Of a DNA stretch of 32,952 nt, positions 1-8,482 are shown one piece after another. Where the stretch lies: positions 1 through 32,952 of the forward strand of contig CAJCJG010000019.1 in the NCBI GenBank assembly GCA_903970625.1, in the 5' to 3' direction. The notes beneath the pieces are model-generated. The model was not told the DNA's origin, ran no database searches, and saw nothing but the letters and a program-made list of their open reading frames with translations. Made by a program: the position numbers and the translations under genes. Positions within the stretch are counted from its first letter, which is position 1. Every line of letters begins with the position of its first letter. Origin of the DNA: Solirubrobacterales bacterium 70-9. Its GTDB lineage: Bacteria; Pseudomonadota; Alphaproteobacteria; Acetobacterales; Acetobacteraceae.

Positions 1-17
1 GGGCGGGCGGCTCCTGG

Positions 18-37
18 ATTCCGGCTTTCGCCGGAAT
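18..37. repeat. REP-like palindrome
   Basis: Perfect inverted repeat: 8-bp arms ATTCCGGC/GCCGGAAT at 18-25 and 30-37 around a TTTC loop, followed by GACG. Elements of this form (ATTCC-arm, TTTCG loop, GGAATGACG) are common dispersed intergenic palindromes in proteobacteria. The stretch 1-165 around it holds no gene that I can support. Confidence 0.6.
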
Positions 38-165
38 GACGAACGTGGAGCGTTTATTCTCTCGCAATCCCAAAGTACCCGCCGCCTCGCCCCGCGCGCG
101 CGGCCCCCGCTCCCCGCCGATCCTGCGGCCTTGCAAATCCGACCAAAAATTTTCGACCTGGGAAA

Positions 166-211
166 AGCCGGCGCCTTGGCGTGCCCATAATGTTACGATA
201 TCAAAACAATA
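166..211 (+). repeat. Dispersed 46-nt repeat, copy C (tail only)
   Basis: These 46 nt align without gaps to 12258-12303, with 37 of 46 positions identical. The first 15 nt (AGCCGGCGCCTTGGC) and the final AACAATA are shared. A reading frame open from the left window edge ends here with NVTISKQ and a stop at 210-212, so this may be the 3' end of a small gene of the same family as the one at 11794-12306. That frame also runs through the palindrome at 18-37, so its coding status is doubtful. Confidence 0.5.
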
Positions 212-242
212 ACGCCGGCCCACCAGCGGCAGTCTAGCTTCC

Positions 243-1331
243 TTACCTCAAAAACCCGCCATCGAACGGCACCGACACGCTGCCGCCGCCCACATCCGAA
301 ATCGTCAACGTGCCTCCGCCCACCACAATGTCCGCAACCTCCGTCCATCCCACCGGCGCCGGGATCGCGCCGAACGCATAGCGAATGCCGATGTCCGCGT
401 TCGGATCGAGCGTGATGGCGGTCCGGTAGCCCGCCGCCGTCAGATCGTTCGGCGCGATCGACGCGCGATGGCCCTCGCCGAAATACGCGCACGATTCCTC
501 GATGCCGAGCACGGCCAAATGCCGCGACAGCCACGGCGCGTAATCGCGCCCGCCGTTGCTGTGCCACAGCGATGTCTGGCACAGCACGCGCGCGTCCTTG
601 ACGGCGAAGAACAGAAACCCGTCGGCGCTCGCCAGCGCCGCCGACCAGCCGATCGTGGCCTCGGGCGGGTCGAACAGACTGACGAAATCCTCGTGCCGCT
701 CGGCGTACGGATAGAATCGGGCATCCACCGTGCGCCCATCGGCCAGTTTCACCGCCGACAGATCGGCAAACCGCTGCGGATGCAGCAGGATCGAGCGGCC
801 CCGCGCCGGATCGGTCTCCTGCGCGTTCGGCGGCGTGGCGCCGAAATCCTTCTTTGAGAACGACAGCCGCACACCACCCGGTACATGCAGCATCGCGTGA
901 TGTGCCACCGGCACCGCGCCGCTGCCGCCGCTGAACACATGGCGTTGATACACCACCGGATGTCCCGGCCGCAGCACGATCTCCTTGCTGAGCGCCGCGC
1001 CCATGATCCGCTCGCCAAGATCGAACACGGCGGTCAGCGACCCGTCCGCACCGGCCACGGACGCGCGGTGCGACCATGGCCCGTTGGCCGCCCAGCCGTG
1101 CCCCGGTGCCGGCTCGATATCGGATTTGCAGAAAGGCGCGCAGAAGAAATCCCCGGCCAGCCCCGCCAGATGTGGCGGCGTGCCCTCCGGGATGTCGGCC
1201 GGCGTGTCGATCCACGGCGCCCGATGCAGCGGATGCAGCGTGCGCCCGTCGCGCGTGATGGCCACGTCGTCGAACAGCCCGCCCAGCGGGTTGAACACGA
1301 CGGAAATGCCTTCGGCGGCAAGCGTCTGCAT
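243..1331 (-). CDS. Galactose-mutarotase-like fold protein, function unknown
   Basis: This 362-residue protein starts at the ATG at 1329-1331, which overlaps the stop codon of the upstream RraA-like gene (TGATG), so the two are probably translationally coupled. The open frame continues further upstream, but there it is only the antisense-rich shadow of the RraA gene. The N-terminus carries FNPLGG and later RAPW, and the middle has a VAHHAMLHVPGG stretch. The alternation of short beta-like segments with conserved His resembles aldose-1-epimerase/galactose-mutarotase-like proteins. There is no signal peptide or membrane segment. No specific activity can be assigned. The RraA partner suggests a role with a sugar acid or keto acid, but that is inference. 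Confidence 0.7.
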   Translation of the reverse strand: MQTLAAEGISVVFNPLGGLFDDVAITRDGRTLHPLHRAPWIDTPADIPEGTPPHLAGLAGDFFCAPFCKSDIEPAPGHGWAANGPWSHRASVAGADGSLTAVFDLGERIMGAALSKEIVLRPGHPVVYQRHVFSGGSGAVPVAHHAMLHVPGGVRLSFSKKDFGATPPNAQETDPARGRSILLHPQRFADLSAVKLADGRTVDARFYPYAERHEDFVSLFDPPEATIGWSAALASADGFLFFAVKDARVLCQTSLWHSNGGRDYAPWLSRHLAVLGIEESCAYFGEGHRASIAPNDLTAAGYRTAITLDPNADIGIRYAFGAIPAPVGWTEVADIVVGGGTLTISDVGGGSVSVPFDGGFLR

Positions 1332-2017
1332 CAAACCTCCTCCACCCGGCCGGAGGCCAGCAGCGCGCGCATCCAGTCCGGCAATTCCATGCCGCCTTTG
1401 ACCTTGGCGTCCATGCTCGCCTCGGCCGCCTTCACGTCCACCAACCGCGCCAGCACGGCATGCGCCTCGGCCAGCGGCACGATCGCCACGCCGTCCCGGT
1501 CGGCGACCACGATGTCGCCGGAGGCCACGGCGACCCCACCCAGCACCACCGGCAGCCCCACCGTCCCCGGCCCGTTGCGCACCGGCGAGTTCGCCGTCAG
1601 CCCCGCGCAATAGACCGGCAGCCCCACGTCCAGAATGCCGACCAGATCGCGCACCAGCCCGTCTGTCACGAACCCCGCGACACCCCGGTTGCGGGCCATG
1701 CCCAAAACCAGATCGCCGGTGATCGCCGTTTCCATGAATGCATCGGTGGCGGCCAGGATGATGTCGCCCTTGCGCGCCGCCTCCAGCGCCCCGAACAGCG
1801 CCAGATTGTCCGCCGGCCCCGCGTGGCAGGTCAGCGCCGTGCCGACCATCACCGTGCTGGGCGGCACCAGCGGTTTGATGCGGTAATCCAGGCACCCGCG
1901 CCCGCCCATGCAATCGACGACAAACCCGGTCGGCACGCCCGCGAACCCGGCCAGCACCGCCTCGGACGGCCGCTCGAACCCACGCCGGATTCTTAAAACT
2001 GGCGGATCGGTGATCAT
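1331..2017 (-). CDS. RraA-like / 4-hydroxy-4-methyl-2-oxoglutarate aldolase family protein
   Basis: This 228-residue protein belongs to the RraA/HMG-aldolase family. The family includes class II pyruvate aldolases that cleave 4-hydroxy-4-methyl-2-oxoglutarate or decarboxylate oxaloacetate, and the RNase E inhibitor RraA. Visible family marks are the Arg-Asp pair at 123-124 (DGLVRD) and the block GDIVVADRDGVAIVP at 167-181. An Arg-Asp pair is the substrate/metal-binding signature of the aldolase branch, so an enzyme is more likely than a ribonuclease regulator. A strong GGGGAG Shine-Dalgarno lies 9 nt before the ATG, and it sits inside a hairpin (separate entry). The stop overlaps the start of the mutarotase-like gene. 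Confidence 0.85.
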   Translation of the reverse strand: MITDPPVLRIRRGFERPSEAVLAGFAGVPTGFVVDCMGGRGCLDYRIKPLVPPSTVMVGTALTCHAGPADNLALFGALEAARKGDIILAATDAFMETAITGDLVLGMARNRGVAGFVTDGLVRDLVGILDVGLPVYCAGLTANSPVRNGPGTVGLPVVLGGVAVASGDIVVADRDGVAIVPLAEAHAVLARLVDVKAAEASMDAKVKGGMELPDWMRALLASGRVEEV

Positions 2018-2026
2018 GTGCTTTTT

Positions 2027-2041
2027 CTCCCCAGGGGGGAG
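2027..2041 (-). promoter_or_regulatory. Hairpin enclosing the RraA-gene ribosome binding site
   Basis: On the minus strand the RNA reads CTCCCC-CCT-GGGGAG followed by AAAAAGCAC and the ATG. The GGGGAG that should pair with 16S rRNA is the 3' arm of a perfect 6-bp all-strong stem with a 3-nt loop. Folded, the stem would hide the Shine-Dalgarno. Followed by A's rather than U's, it is not an intrinsic terminator for this strand. A role in translational control is inferred. Confidence 0.45.
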
Positions 2042-2078
2042 CCTAGCGCACGCCCGCGCGAGCCGTCACGCCCGCCGC

Positions 2079-3296
2079 TCAGGCGTTCTTGGCGATGAAC
2101 GCCTTGATCTGCGGCGCGACTTCGGTGCGGAAGCGCCGGCCGTTGAACAGACCATAGTGGCCGACGCCGGCCTGCTCGATATGCTGCTTCTTGTCGTCGG
2201 AAAGATTCGGCATCAGCGCGTGCGCCGCGCGCGTCTGGCCGATGCCGGAAATGTCGTCGCGCTCGCCCTCGATGGTCAGCGTTGCCGTCCTTGTGTTGGC
2301 AGCGGGTTCGACCTGCTCGCCCCGCACCGTCAGCAGCCCGCGCGGCAGCAGATGTTCGCGGAACACCGCCTCGATCGTCTGCAAGTAGAACGAGGCGTTC
2401 AGGTCCATGACGGAGCGATATTCTCCGTAGAACGCCCGCTTGGAGGCCAATGAGTCGTCGTCGCCCTGCACCAGATGCTCGAACATCTGCCAGTGGGCTT
2501 CGACATGCCGGTCCAGATTCATCGAGAGGAACCCGGCCAGTTGCAGGAAACCCGGATAAACCTGGCGCAAAAAGCCGGCATTGCCGAACGGCACGCGATG
2601 GATCGTGTTGGCGCGGAACCAGTCCATATCGTGCTGCTTGGCGAAGTCGTTGACCGCCGTCGGCCCCTCGCGGGTGTCGATCGGCCCGCCGATGAGCGTC
2701 ATGGAGCGGGGTGCCGCCTCCGACTCGCGCGCATTCATCAACGCCACGGCCGCCAGCACCGGCACCGCCGGTTGGCAGACCGCGATCACATGCGTGTCCG
2801 GTCCCAGGATACGAATGAAATCGCTCACATAATCGACGTAATCGTCGAAATCGAAATCCGCCGCCATCACCGGCACGTCGCGCGCGTTGTGCCAGTCGGT
2901 GATGTAAACGTCGTGGTCGGGCAGGAACGCCTCGACCGTGCCGCGCAACAACGTCGCGAAATGGCCGGACATCGGCGCCACCATCAGCACCTTCGGCGCA
3001 CCCTCAACCCCCACACGCCGAAAATGCACCAGATCGCCCCAGGTGCGGCTTTGCACGACATGTTCGACGACCGGCACCGTCTGCCCGGCGACAATGGTTT
3101 GGGTATGGCCGAACGCGGGCTTGCCGAACGCGCGGGTGGAATGTTCGAAACTGTCCAGCGCCGCAACCGCGAGGCGCCCCATCGGCGTCGGCCGCAATGG
3201 GTTGAACGGCGCGTCCATCAACGACAGTGCGCCATGCGCAAACATCCGCATAGGGGCCAAAGTCGCGCGCTGCATTTCGTAGAACTGATAGAGCAT
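2079..3296 (-). CDS. phaZ: Intracellular polyhydroxyalkanoate (PHB) depolymerase
   Basis: This 405-residue protein hydrolyses stored poly(3-hydroxybutyrate) granules to hydroxybutyrate in the cytoplasm. It opens with LYQFYEMQR, typical of PhaZ. Its nucleophile box is VCQPAVP with Cys174; the intracellular PhaZ family (for example Ralstonia PhaZa1) uses Cys rather than Ser. The expected Asp is in EGERDDIS (347/348), and the catalytic His is His380 in GVGHYGLFNGRRF. The length is normal for the family and there is no signal peptide, which fits an intracellular enzyme. The Shine-Dalgarno is weak (GGGAT). It lies 61 nt upstream of the RraA-like gene on the same strand. No PHB synthase or phasin gene is visible in the window. 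Confidence 0.95.
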   Translation of the reverse strand: MLYQFYEMQRATLAPMRMFAHGALSLMDAPFNPLRPTPMGRLAVAALDSFEHSTRAFGKPAFGHTQTIVAGQTVPVVEHVVQSRTWGDLVHFRRVGVEGAPKVLMVAPMSGHFATLLRGTVEAFLPDHDVYITDWHNARDVPVMAADFDFDDYVDYVSDFIRILGPDTHVIAVCQPAVPVLAAVALMNARESEAAPRSMTLIGGPIDTREGPTAVNDFAKQHDMDWFRANTIHRVPFGNAGFLRQVYPGFLQLAGFLSMNLDRHVEAHWQMFEHLVQGDDDSLASKRAFYGEYRSVMDLNASFYLQTIEAVFREHLLPRGLLTVRGEQVEPAANTRTATLTIEGERDDISGIGQTRAAHALMPNLSDDKKQHIEQAGVGHYGLFNGRRFRTEVAPQIKAFIAKNA

Positions 3297-3450
3297 TTAC
3301 ATTATCCCGAAACAATCGCCGCCGCCCGAAGCAACTGCCCAGGGTGATTTGCCAGACAAGTCTTTCCCGAACCTACTCCACCACGCAAGCGCGAGATGCG
3401 GCATTCGGCGCCGCTCGTTGCACGCCTGGCATGTGCGCCAAGCGGACTAA

Positions 3451-3469
3451 ATGTTCATCATGCGAACAT
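3451..3469. repeat. Short inverted repeat after the RMD1-like gene
   Basis: Perfect 6-bp arms ATGTTC (3451-3456) and GAACAT (3464-3469) are separated by 7 nt, touching the stop codon of the minus-strand gene that ends at 3469. There is no T-run, so it is a poor terminator. It could be a protein-binding site upstream of phaZ. The gap 3297-3468 otherwise shows nothing. Confidence 0.3.
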
Positions 3470-4587
3470 CAGCGACGGGCCAGCGCCAGCACGATCTCGA
3501 CGGCGATCAATAAAAGGATCGCCGCCTCCATAAGTTCCGCCCGGCTGCTGCTCGCCTCGTCATACAGGGCGGTGTAAGTGTCTCGAATAATGGCGAGTTT
3601 CCGGTCCACGGCGGCACTCACCGACGGCACGCGAAACAGTTCCAGCGCGGCCGTATAGATGCGGGCCAGATACACGTCTTCCGTGACCTGAAGCGCGTTG
3701 TCGATCTTTTCCGTCAATTCGGTCACTTCGGCGACCAGAGTGTACAAACGGCGGGCGAGGCCAGCGTAACGACGCGCTGCAAGAACGTTCAGCCCGCGTC
3801 TGGTTTTTTCTACCAGGTCGTACATGCGCGGCAGTTCGTCATCCAAAAGCTCGTCGTAATACCGCATTTCCAGAAGCTGCGCGTTGGCGACTTCCAGCAC
3901 GTCGGCCACGTCGGAGTCGCCGCGCGGCTCGTAGATGAACGCCCGGTCCCAGGTCAGGACCACCAGATCGTCCCTGTAGTAGGAAAACCGAGACCGCAAC
4001 AAATCCGCCCGCGCCCCGTCCGACAATTTCCGTTGTTCGCCCGACAGAAGGGGCACCAAATCGACGGCCTGCAACAGATCCTCGGCCGTCATTCCTGGCC
4101 CCGCGAAAGCCTGCACGACCCCGATGAGATAGTCCTCCTGCAAGCCGGACGGGTTCGGCCGCTCCAGCGCCGCCCCCACCACGCCGGTCAGGTGCGCGAG
4201 CAACAGGTCCCATGGCGCTGCCCCCGCCGCCGGTCCCACGGCACGGTCCAACGCATTGAGAAGCCCGACATAATCGTCCCACCCGAGGCCCGAGACGGCC
4301 AACCGAAGCGCGATGCTGGCCGCCCCGAACGCATACAGGCGCGCCGTCGCATCCGCCTGCACGGTCGTGGCGCCGAGGGTCAGCGTCACCGGCCCCAGCA
4401 CGATCCCCAGCGGCGGCTCCCCGAACGCCATCGCCTTCGGCGCCGTACCCGTCAGCCGCGACCGCGCAGCCCGCCCGGCGGCATGGCCCGCCCACAATGT
4501 TTCCGCCCGTTTGAGGTCGATGGCATTGGCGATATCGAACAGTTTCAATGCCAAAATGTGGCCAGCCGCGACGGTCAGGTCGGGCAT
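3469..4587 (-). CDS. RMD1/DUF155-like membrane-anchored protein
   Basis: This 372-residue protein has a soluble N-terminal alpha/beta part, a central VLTWDRAFIYEP stretch, an acidic helical region (RYYDELLDDELPRMYDL) and a long helical C-terminus ending in one hydrophobic segment (about 351-369, EAAILLLIAVEIVLALARR). This order, with a single C-terminal membrane anchor reading EAxIxxLIxxEI, matches the Rmd1/Sif2-type DUF155 family known from fungi and bacteria. The molecular function is not established. Its ATG overlaps the end of the upstream flavoprotein gene by 13 bp, so the two are likely cotranscribed. Family assignment is by pattern only and could be wrong in detail. Confidence 0.75.
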   Translation of the reverse strand: MPDLTVAAGHILALKLFDIANAIDLKRAETLWAGHAAGRAARSRLTGTAPKAMAFGEPPLGIVLGPVTLTLGATTVQADATARLYAFGAASIALRLAVSGLGWDDYVGLLNALDRAVGPAAGAAPWDLLLAHLTGVVGAALERPNPSGLQEDYLIGVVQAFAGPGMTAEDLLQAVDLVPLLSGEQRKLSDGARADLLRSRFSYYRDDLVVLTWDRAFIYEPRGDSDVADVLEVANAQLLEMRYYDELLDDELPRMYDLVEKTRRGLNVLAARRYAGLARRLYTLVAEVTELTEKIDNALQVTEDVYLARIYTAALELFRVPSVSAAVDRKLAIIRDTYTALYDEASSSRAELMEAAILLLIAVEIVLALARR

Positions 4588-5780
4588 GACTGCTCATCCA
4601 ACCACGCCAGTACGCCGGCTCCGGCGGCACTGCCGGTGCTCAGGCAGGCTTGCAGCAGATAGCCGCCTGTCGGCGCCTCCCAATCCAGCATCTCGCCCGC
4701 CACGAACACGCCCGGACGCCGCCGCAGCATCAGCCGCGCATCCACCTCGTCCCACGCGACGCCGCCGGCCGTCGAAATCGCCCGCTCCAGCGGTTTTGCC
4801 CCCAGCAAACGGACCGGCACCGCTTTGATCAGGCTGCAAAGATCGTCCGACGCCCCGCCGTGCAACGCCTCCTGCACCAGCCCGACCCCGACCGGCGCCA
4901 GCCCGGCCGCCTTACGTAGGAACGTGGACAGCGACGCACTGCCCCGCGGCCGTGCCAGCCGCACGGCCAACGCCGCGTGCGACAAATCCGGCCGCAGGTC
5001 GATATGCACGACCACCTCGCCCAGCGCGTCCCGCAGCGGCGCCGACAGGGCGTATACCGCCCCGCCCTCGATCCCATCCCGCGTCGCCACCGCCTCGCCC
5101 CGAACCGTCCGGCCCGCGAACGTCAACGCGATCCGCTTCAGCGGCTCGCCCGCGAATTTTTGGCGGAAACGCTCCGACCATGGCACGACAAACCCCATGT
5201 TGGCCGGCCGCAACGGCGCCATCGCGATTCCCGTCAGCCTCGATACCCAGGCCCCGTCTGACCCCAGTTTCGGCCAGGACGCGCCACCGAGCGCCAAAAC
5301 GGTCGCGGCCGGCGCGAGGGTTCGCTCCCCGTCCGGCGTTGCGAACCGCAGCGCATCGCCGTCCCAACCCAGCCAACACCATCGCAGCCGCGAGACGACG
5401 CCCAGGGTGCCCAACCGCCCCAGCCATGCCCGCAGCAACGGCGACGCCTTCATCGCAACCGGAAACACCCGCCCGCTCGACCCGACGAAGGTCGGCTGCC
5501 CCAGGCCCTCGCACCACGCAATCGCCGCCGCCGGCGAAAACGCTTCCAGCAGCGGCGCCAGCCGGTCGCGCGCCGAGCCGTAGTTCGCGAAAAACGCCGG
5601 CACCGGCTCGCTGTGCGTCAAATTCAACCCGCCGCGACCGGCCATCAGGAGTTTGCGCCCCAGCGACGGCATCCGGTCGATGACGGTCACGCTCACGCCC
5701 GCCCGCGCGATGGTCTCGGCCGCCATCAGCCCCGCCGGTCCGCCGCCGATGACGGCGACGGTGGTCTCTGCATGCGTCAT
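4575..5780 (-). CDS. BaiN/HI0933-type NAD(P)/FAD-dependent oxidoreductase
   Basis: This 401-residue flavoprotein has an N-terminal dinucleotide-binding fold ([19 protein letters not shown], residues about 10-28), followed by [18 protein letters not shown]. Its C-terminus carries [18 protein letters not shown], which returns to the FAD. These are the hallmarks of the HI0933/YhiN/BaiN family, and the length matches the TIGR03862-like branch. Physiological substrates of most members are unknown, so no reaction is assigned. The gene overlaps the RMD1-like gene by 13 bp and starts 36 nt after the DoxX-like gene, suggesting a three-gene minus-strand operon. Confidence 0.9.
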   Translation of the reverse strand: MTHAETTVAVIGGGPAGLMAAETIARAGVSVTVIDRMPSLGRKLLMAGRGGLNLTHSEPVPAFFANYGSARDRLAPLLEAFSPAAAIAWCEGLGQPTFVGSSGRVFPVAMKASPLLRAWLGRLGTLGVVSRLRWCWLGWDGDALRFATPDGERTLAPAATVLALGGASWPKLGSDGAWVSRLTGIAMAPLRPANMGFVVPWSERFRQKFAGEPLKRIALTFAGRTVRGEAVATRDGIEGGAVYALSAPLRDALGEVVVHIDLRPDLSHAALAVRLARPRGSASLSTFLRKAAGLAPVGVGLVQEALHGGASDDLCSLIKAVPVRLLGAKPLERAISTAGGVAWDEVDARLMLRRRPGVFVAGEMLDWEAPTGGYLLQACLSTGSAAGAGVLAWLDEQSCPT

Positions 5781-5816
5781 CCCCGGCTTATAGCAGCCGA
5801 GCGCGACCGCACCCCG

Positions 5817-6269
5817 TCAGACCGCGCGGGGCAGATGCCAGCCAGCCATGCCCAGCACCCGATCCGCCAATACCATCGCCTCCCGCCGATAGGCGATCAG
5901 GATGAAGGCGGAACACACCCACACTTCGCAGGCCTCGGTGAACAGCTTCGCCCCGTCGTGATACGGGTCGATGCCCAACGGACTGACCGTGTGAAAGAAG
6001 ATCGCGCCGCTCATAATTCCCAGGCACAATGCCGCGCCGGGAATCCGCGTCCACGGCAGCACGACCAGAATGGAGCCGATAATCTCCATCGTCCCCACGC
6101 CGAGGCGAAACGGCTTTTCGTAGCCGTGAATGCCGACCCAGTCCGACAGCACTGTGAACAGCCAGACCGAGCCGGGATTGCCGGTCAATTTATATTGCTC
6201 GTACCACAGCAGAATGCCGGCGATGAACAGCGCGGCAGGCCAGGTCAGCAGTTTCAGGATGCGGTCCAT
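5817..6269 (-). CDS. DoxX-like integral membrane protein
   Basis: This 150-residue protein has four predicted membrane segments (about 6-22, 60-77, 80-98 and 112-127), the size and topology of the DoxX/DoxD-like family. The ATG at 6267-6269 is preceded by a divergent intergenic region of 129 nt shared with msrB. The open frame runs on upstream of this start only as a shadow of the MFS gene. DoxX proteins are often linked to redox or thiol stress, which would suit the MsrB neighbour, but no function can be read from the sequence itself. Confidence 0.85.
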   Translation of the reverse strand: MDRILKLLTWPAALFIAGILLWYEQYKLTGNPGSVWLFTVLSDWVGIHGYEKPFRLGVGTMEIIGSILVVLPWTRIPGAALCLGIMSGAIFFHTVSPLGIDPYHDGAKLFTEACEVWVCSAFILIAYRREAMVLADRVLGMAGWHLPRAV

Positions 6270-6398
6270 GTGTGTGTCCCTCGTATCCGGCCGGCGTGGT
6301 TGCCGGTGCGTGCGATGGGGACGCGCGACCGCGCCCTGCGTTACGAGCGATTGAACGCGATCCTCCCAACGCTCATGTGCGGGGGCAGGGAGGAGCCT

Positions 6399-6794
6399 AT
6401 GAGCGATAGCAAAACCATCGACGAAGCCGCATGGCGCGCCCGCCTGACGCCCGAGCAATTCCGCGTGCTGCGCCAGCACGGGACCGAGCGTCCCGGCACC
6501 AGCAAGTTGAACGCCGAAAAGCGCCCCGGCATTTTCGTCTGCGCCGGCTGCGGCGCGGAGCTGTTCGATGCGGACACGAAATTCGAAAGCGGCACCGGCT
6601 GGCCCAGCTTCTTCGCCCCGCTGGAGGGCGCGGTCGGCACCACGAAGGACAGAAGCCTGTTCATGACCCGCACGGAAGTCCACTGCGCAAGCTGCGGCGG
6701 CCATCTCGGCCATGTCTTCCCGGACGGGCCGCGCCCGACCGGCCTGCGCTACTGCATGAACGGCGTGGCGATGCGTTTCGAGCCGGCGGCCTAG
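6399..6794 (+). CDS. msrB: Peptide-methionine (R)-S-oxide reductase
   Basis: This 131-residue enzyme reduces methionine-R-sulfoxide in proteins, in the cytoplasm. Two zinc-binding pairs are present (CAGC, Cys48/51, and CASC, Cys97/100), together with the GTGWPSFF substrate loop, the HLGHVF block and the catalytic Cys119 in RYCMN. The ATG at 6399 follows a strong AGGGAGGAG Shine-Dalgarno. The stop TAG (6792-6794) is interlocked with the stop of the convergent MFS gene through the palindrome CTAG. Confidence 0.97.
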   Translation: MSDSKTIDEAAWRARLTPEQFRVLRQHGTERPGTSKLNAEKRPGIFVCAGCGAELFDADTKFESGTGWPSFFAPLEGAVGTTKDRSLFMTRTEVHCASCGGHLGHVFPDGPRPTGLRYCMNGVAMRFEPAA

Positions 6795-8347
6795 GCTTTC
6801 GGCGCGCTGGATTTCAGCGGCAAATCGCGCATGCCGAAGCAGAACAGCAACCCCAAAGCCGCCAGAGCCGCGCAGGCCAGGAACGAGACGTGGAACGCGC
6901 CGCTCAGCGCCCCCAGCGCCTGCTGCTTCAAGGCGTCCGGCAGCGTCACCTGCACGCCCTCGTGCCCGCGCAGCGCGCCGAGATCGACCGTCATCGTGGC
7001 GCCCGAACCGGCCAGACCGGCCGCATAGCGCGCGGCCAGCAAGGTGCCGACCAGCGTGCTGCCCAGCGCCGCCCCCATCGAGCGCAGGAACAGGAACGTG
7101 CCGGTCGCCACGCCCACGTCCCGCCGCTCCGCCGCGTTCTGCACGATCACGAGGTTGGATGGCATCGTGATGCCGATGCCGAACCCGACCAGCAGCATGT
7201 CCAGCACCGTGACGACATGGCTGCTCGTTGCTCCCAGAAACGCCAACAGGGCAAATCCGACGATCGACAATGTCAGCCCCGCCAGCACGATCCCCTTCAC
7301 CTTGCCAAGCCGTCGCGCCAGTTGCCCGGCCGTGAACGCGCCGACCACGTTCGCGGCCAAAAACGGCACGATCAGCGTGCCGCTGGCGGCCGCATCCGCC
7401 CCCCGCTCCAACTGGAAGAACAGCGGCAGCAAGAACGTGCCGCCAAACATCGCCGCCGAGGTCAACGCCGCGATCACGACGCCGCGCGTAAACACCGAGT
7501 TCGCGAACAGCCGAGGCGGCAGCAACGGGTCCGCATTGCGCCGCTCCCACACGATGAACACCGCCAGCAACACCAGCGAGACCAAAATCAGCCCGATGAC
7601 CTGCGGCGAAACCCACTCGTATTCGATGCCGCCCCAGCTCATCACCAGCAGAATGCCGGTCACGCACAGCGTCAGCAACGCCGCGCCAAAATAGTCGATC
7701 TTCGCCGGAATCGGCCGCACCTTCAGCATCTTGAGCGCCCGGCTGCTGAGCACGAACGCCGCTACACCGATGGGCAGATTGATCCAGAAAATCCACCGCC
7801 AGGAAAAATCGTCGGTGATCCAGCCGCCCAGGATCGGGCCGGCGACGCTGGCCACGCCCCAGGTTCCCGCCATGTAGGCCTGGTATTTGCCGCGCTCGCG
7901 CGGCGCCACCACGTCCGCGATGCAGGCCTGCGCCATCGCCATCAGCCCCGCGCCGCCGCAGCCCTGCAACGCGCGAAACGCGATCAACTGCCACAGGCTT
8001 TGCGACATCGCGCACAGCGCCGACGCCACAACGAACAGCGCAATGGCCGGCAACAACAAAGCCCGCCGGCCGTAAATATCGGACAGGCGCCCATAGATCG
8101 GCGTCGCCGCCGTCGAAGTCAGCAGATAGGCCGACACGATCCAGGACAAATGGCCGAACCCGTGCAGATCGGCTGCAATGGCCGGCACGGCCGGCACGAC
8201 CACCGTCTGGTCGATGGCGGCAAGTAGAATACACAACAACACACCGGTGATGACGCGCAGGATTTGCCGATGGGTAAAATTCGGCAACGCATCGAGCGAA
8301 GGCGCATCGAGCAGGGTCGTGGGTGCGGCGTCCATATGTTCGGTCAT
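6791..8347 (-). CDS. MFS drug exporter, DHA2 (EmrB/QacA) family
   Basis: This 518-residue, 14-segment major facilitator protein is a predicted proton-driven exporter of lipophilic compounds. It carries [13 protein letters not shown] (motif D1) after the first membrane segment, [10 protein letters not shown] (motif A) and the GPILGGW motif C typical of antiporters. The start MTEHMDAAP at 8345-8347 is chosen because the hydrophobic core begins about 30 residues later; an in-frame ATG at 8333-8335 is the alternative. The two long frames open upstream of it are shadows. The gene is divergent from the oxidoreductase at 8483, with 135 nt between them. No EmrA partner is present. Confidence 0.93.
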   Translation of the reverse strand: MTEHMDAAPTTLLDAPSLDALPNFTHRQILRVITGVLLCILLAAIDQTVVVPAVPAIAADLHGFGHLSWIVSAYLLTSTAATPIYGRLSDIYGRRALLLPAIALFVVASALCAMSQSLWQLIAFRALQGCGGAGLMAMAQACIADVVAPRERGKYQAYMAGTWGVASVAGPILGGWITDDFSWRWIFWINLPIGVAAFVLSSRALKMLKVRPIPAKIDYFGAALLTLCVTGILLVMSWGGIEYEWVSPQVIGLILVSLVLLAVFIVWERRNADPLLPPRLFANSVFTRGVVIAALTSAAMFGGTFLLPLFFQLERGADAAASGTLIVPFLAANVVGAFTAGQLARRLGKVKGIVLAGLTLSIVGFALLAFLGATSSHVVTVLDMLLVGFGIGITMPSNLVIVQNAAERRDVGVATGTFLFLRSMGAALGSTLVGTLLAARYAAGLAGSGATMTVDLGALRGHEGVQVTLPDALKQQALGALSGAFHVSFLACAALAALGLLFCFGMRDLPLKSSAPKA

Positions 8348-8482
8348 ACTCCACGCCGGCCGTCCGGGTGTCCCGCTTATGGGGCATGAGGGACGTGCGT
8401 ACGCAACGGGGCAAAACGGCGGTTTTTCCGCGTTGCCGGGCGGGATAAAGGCCAATGTCCTTGCCACAGTCGGGAGTGTGCC

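Noticed and set aside
6431-8227. Long plus-strand frame opposite the MFS exporter
   Set aside because: Arg/Gln/His-rich composition typical of a shadow frame in high-GC DNA; the opposing MFS protein has clear membrane segments and motifs.
8403-8436. Inverted repeat GCAACG...CGTTGC between the MFS and oxidoreductase genes
   Set aside because: The arms are only 6 bp around a 22-nt interior; such matches are expected by chance in this GC-rich sequence.
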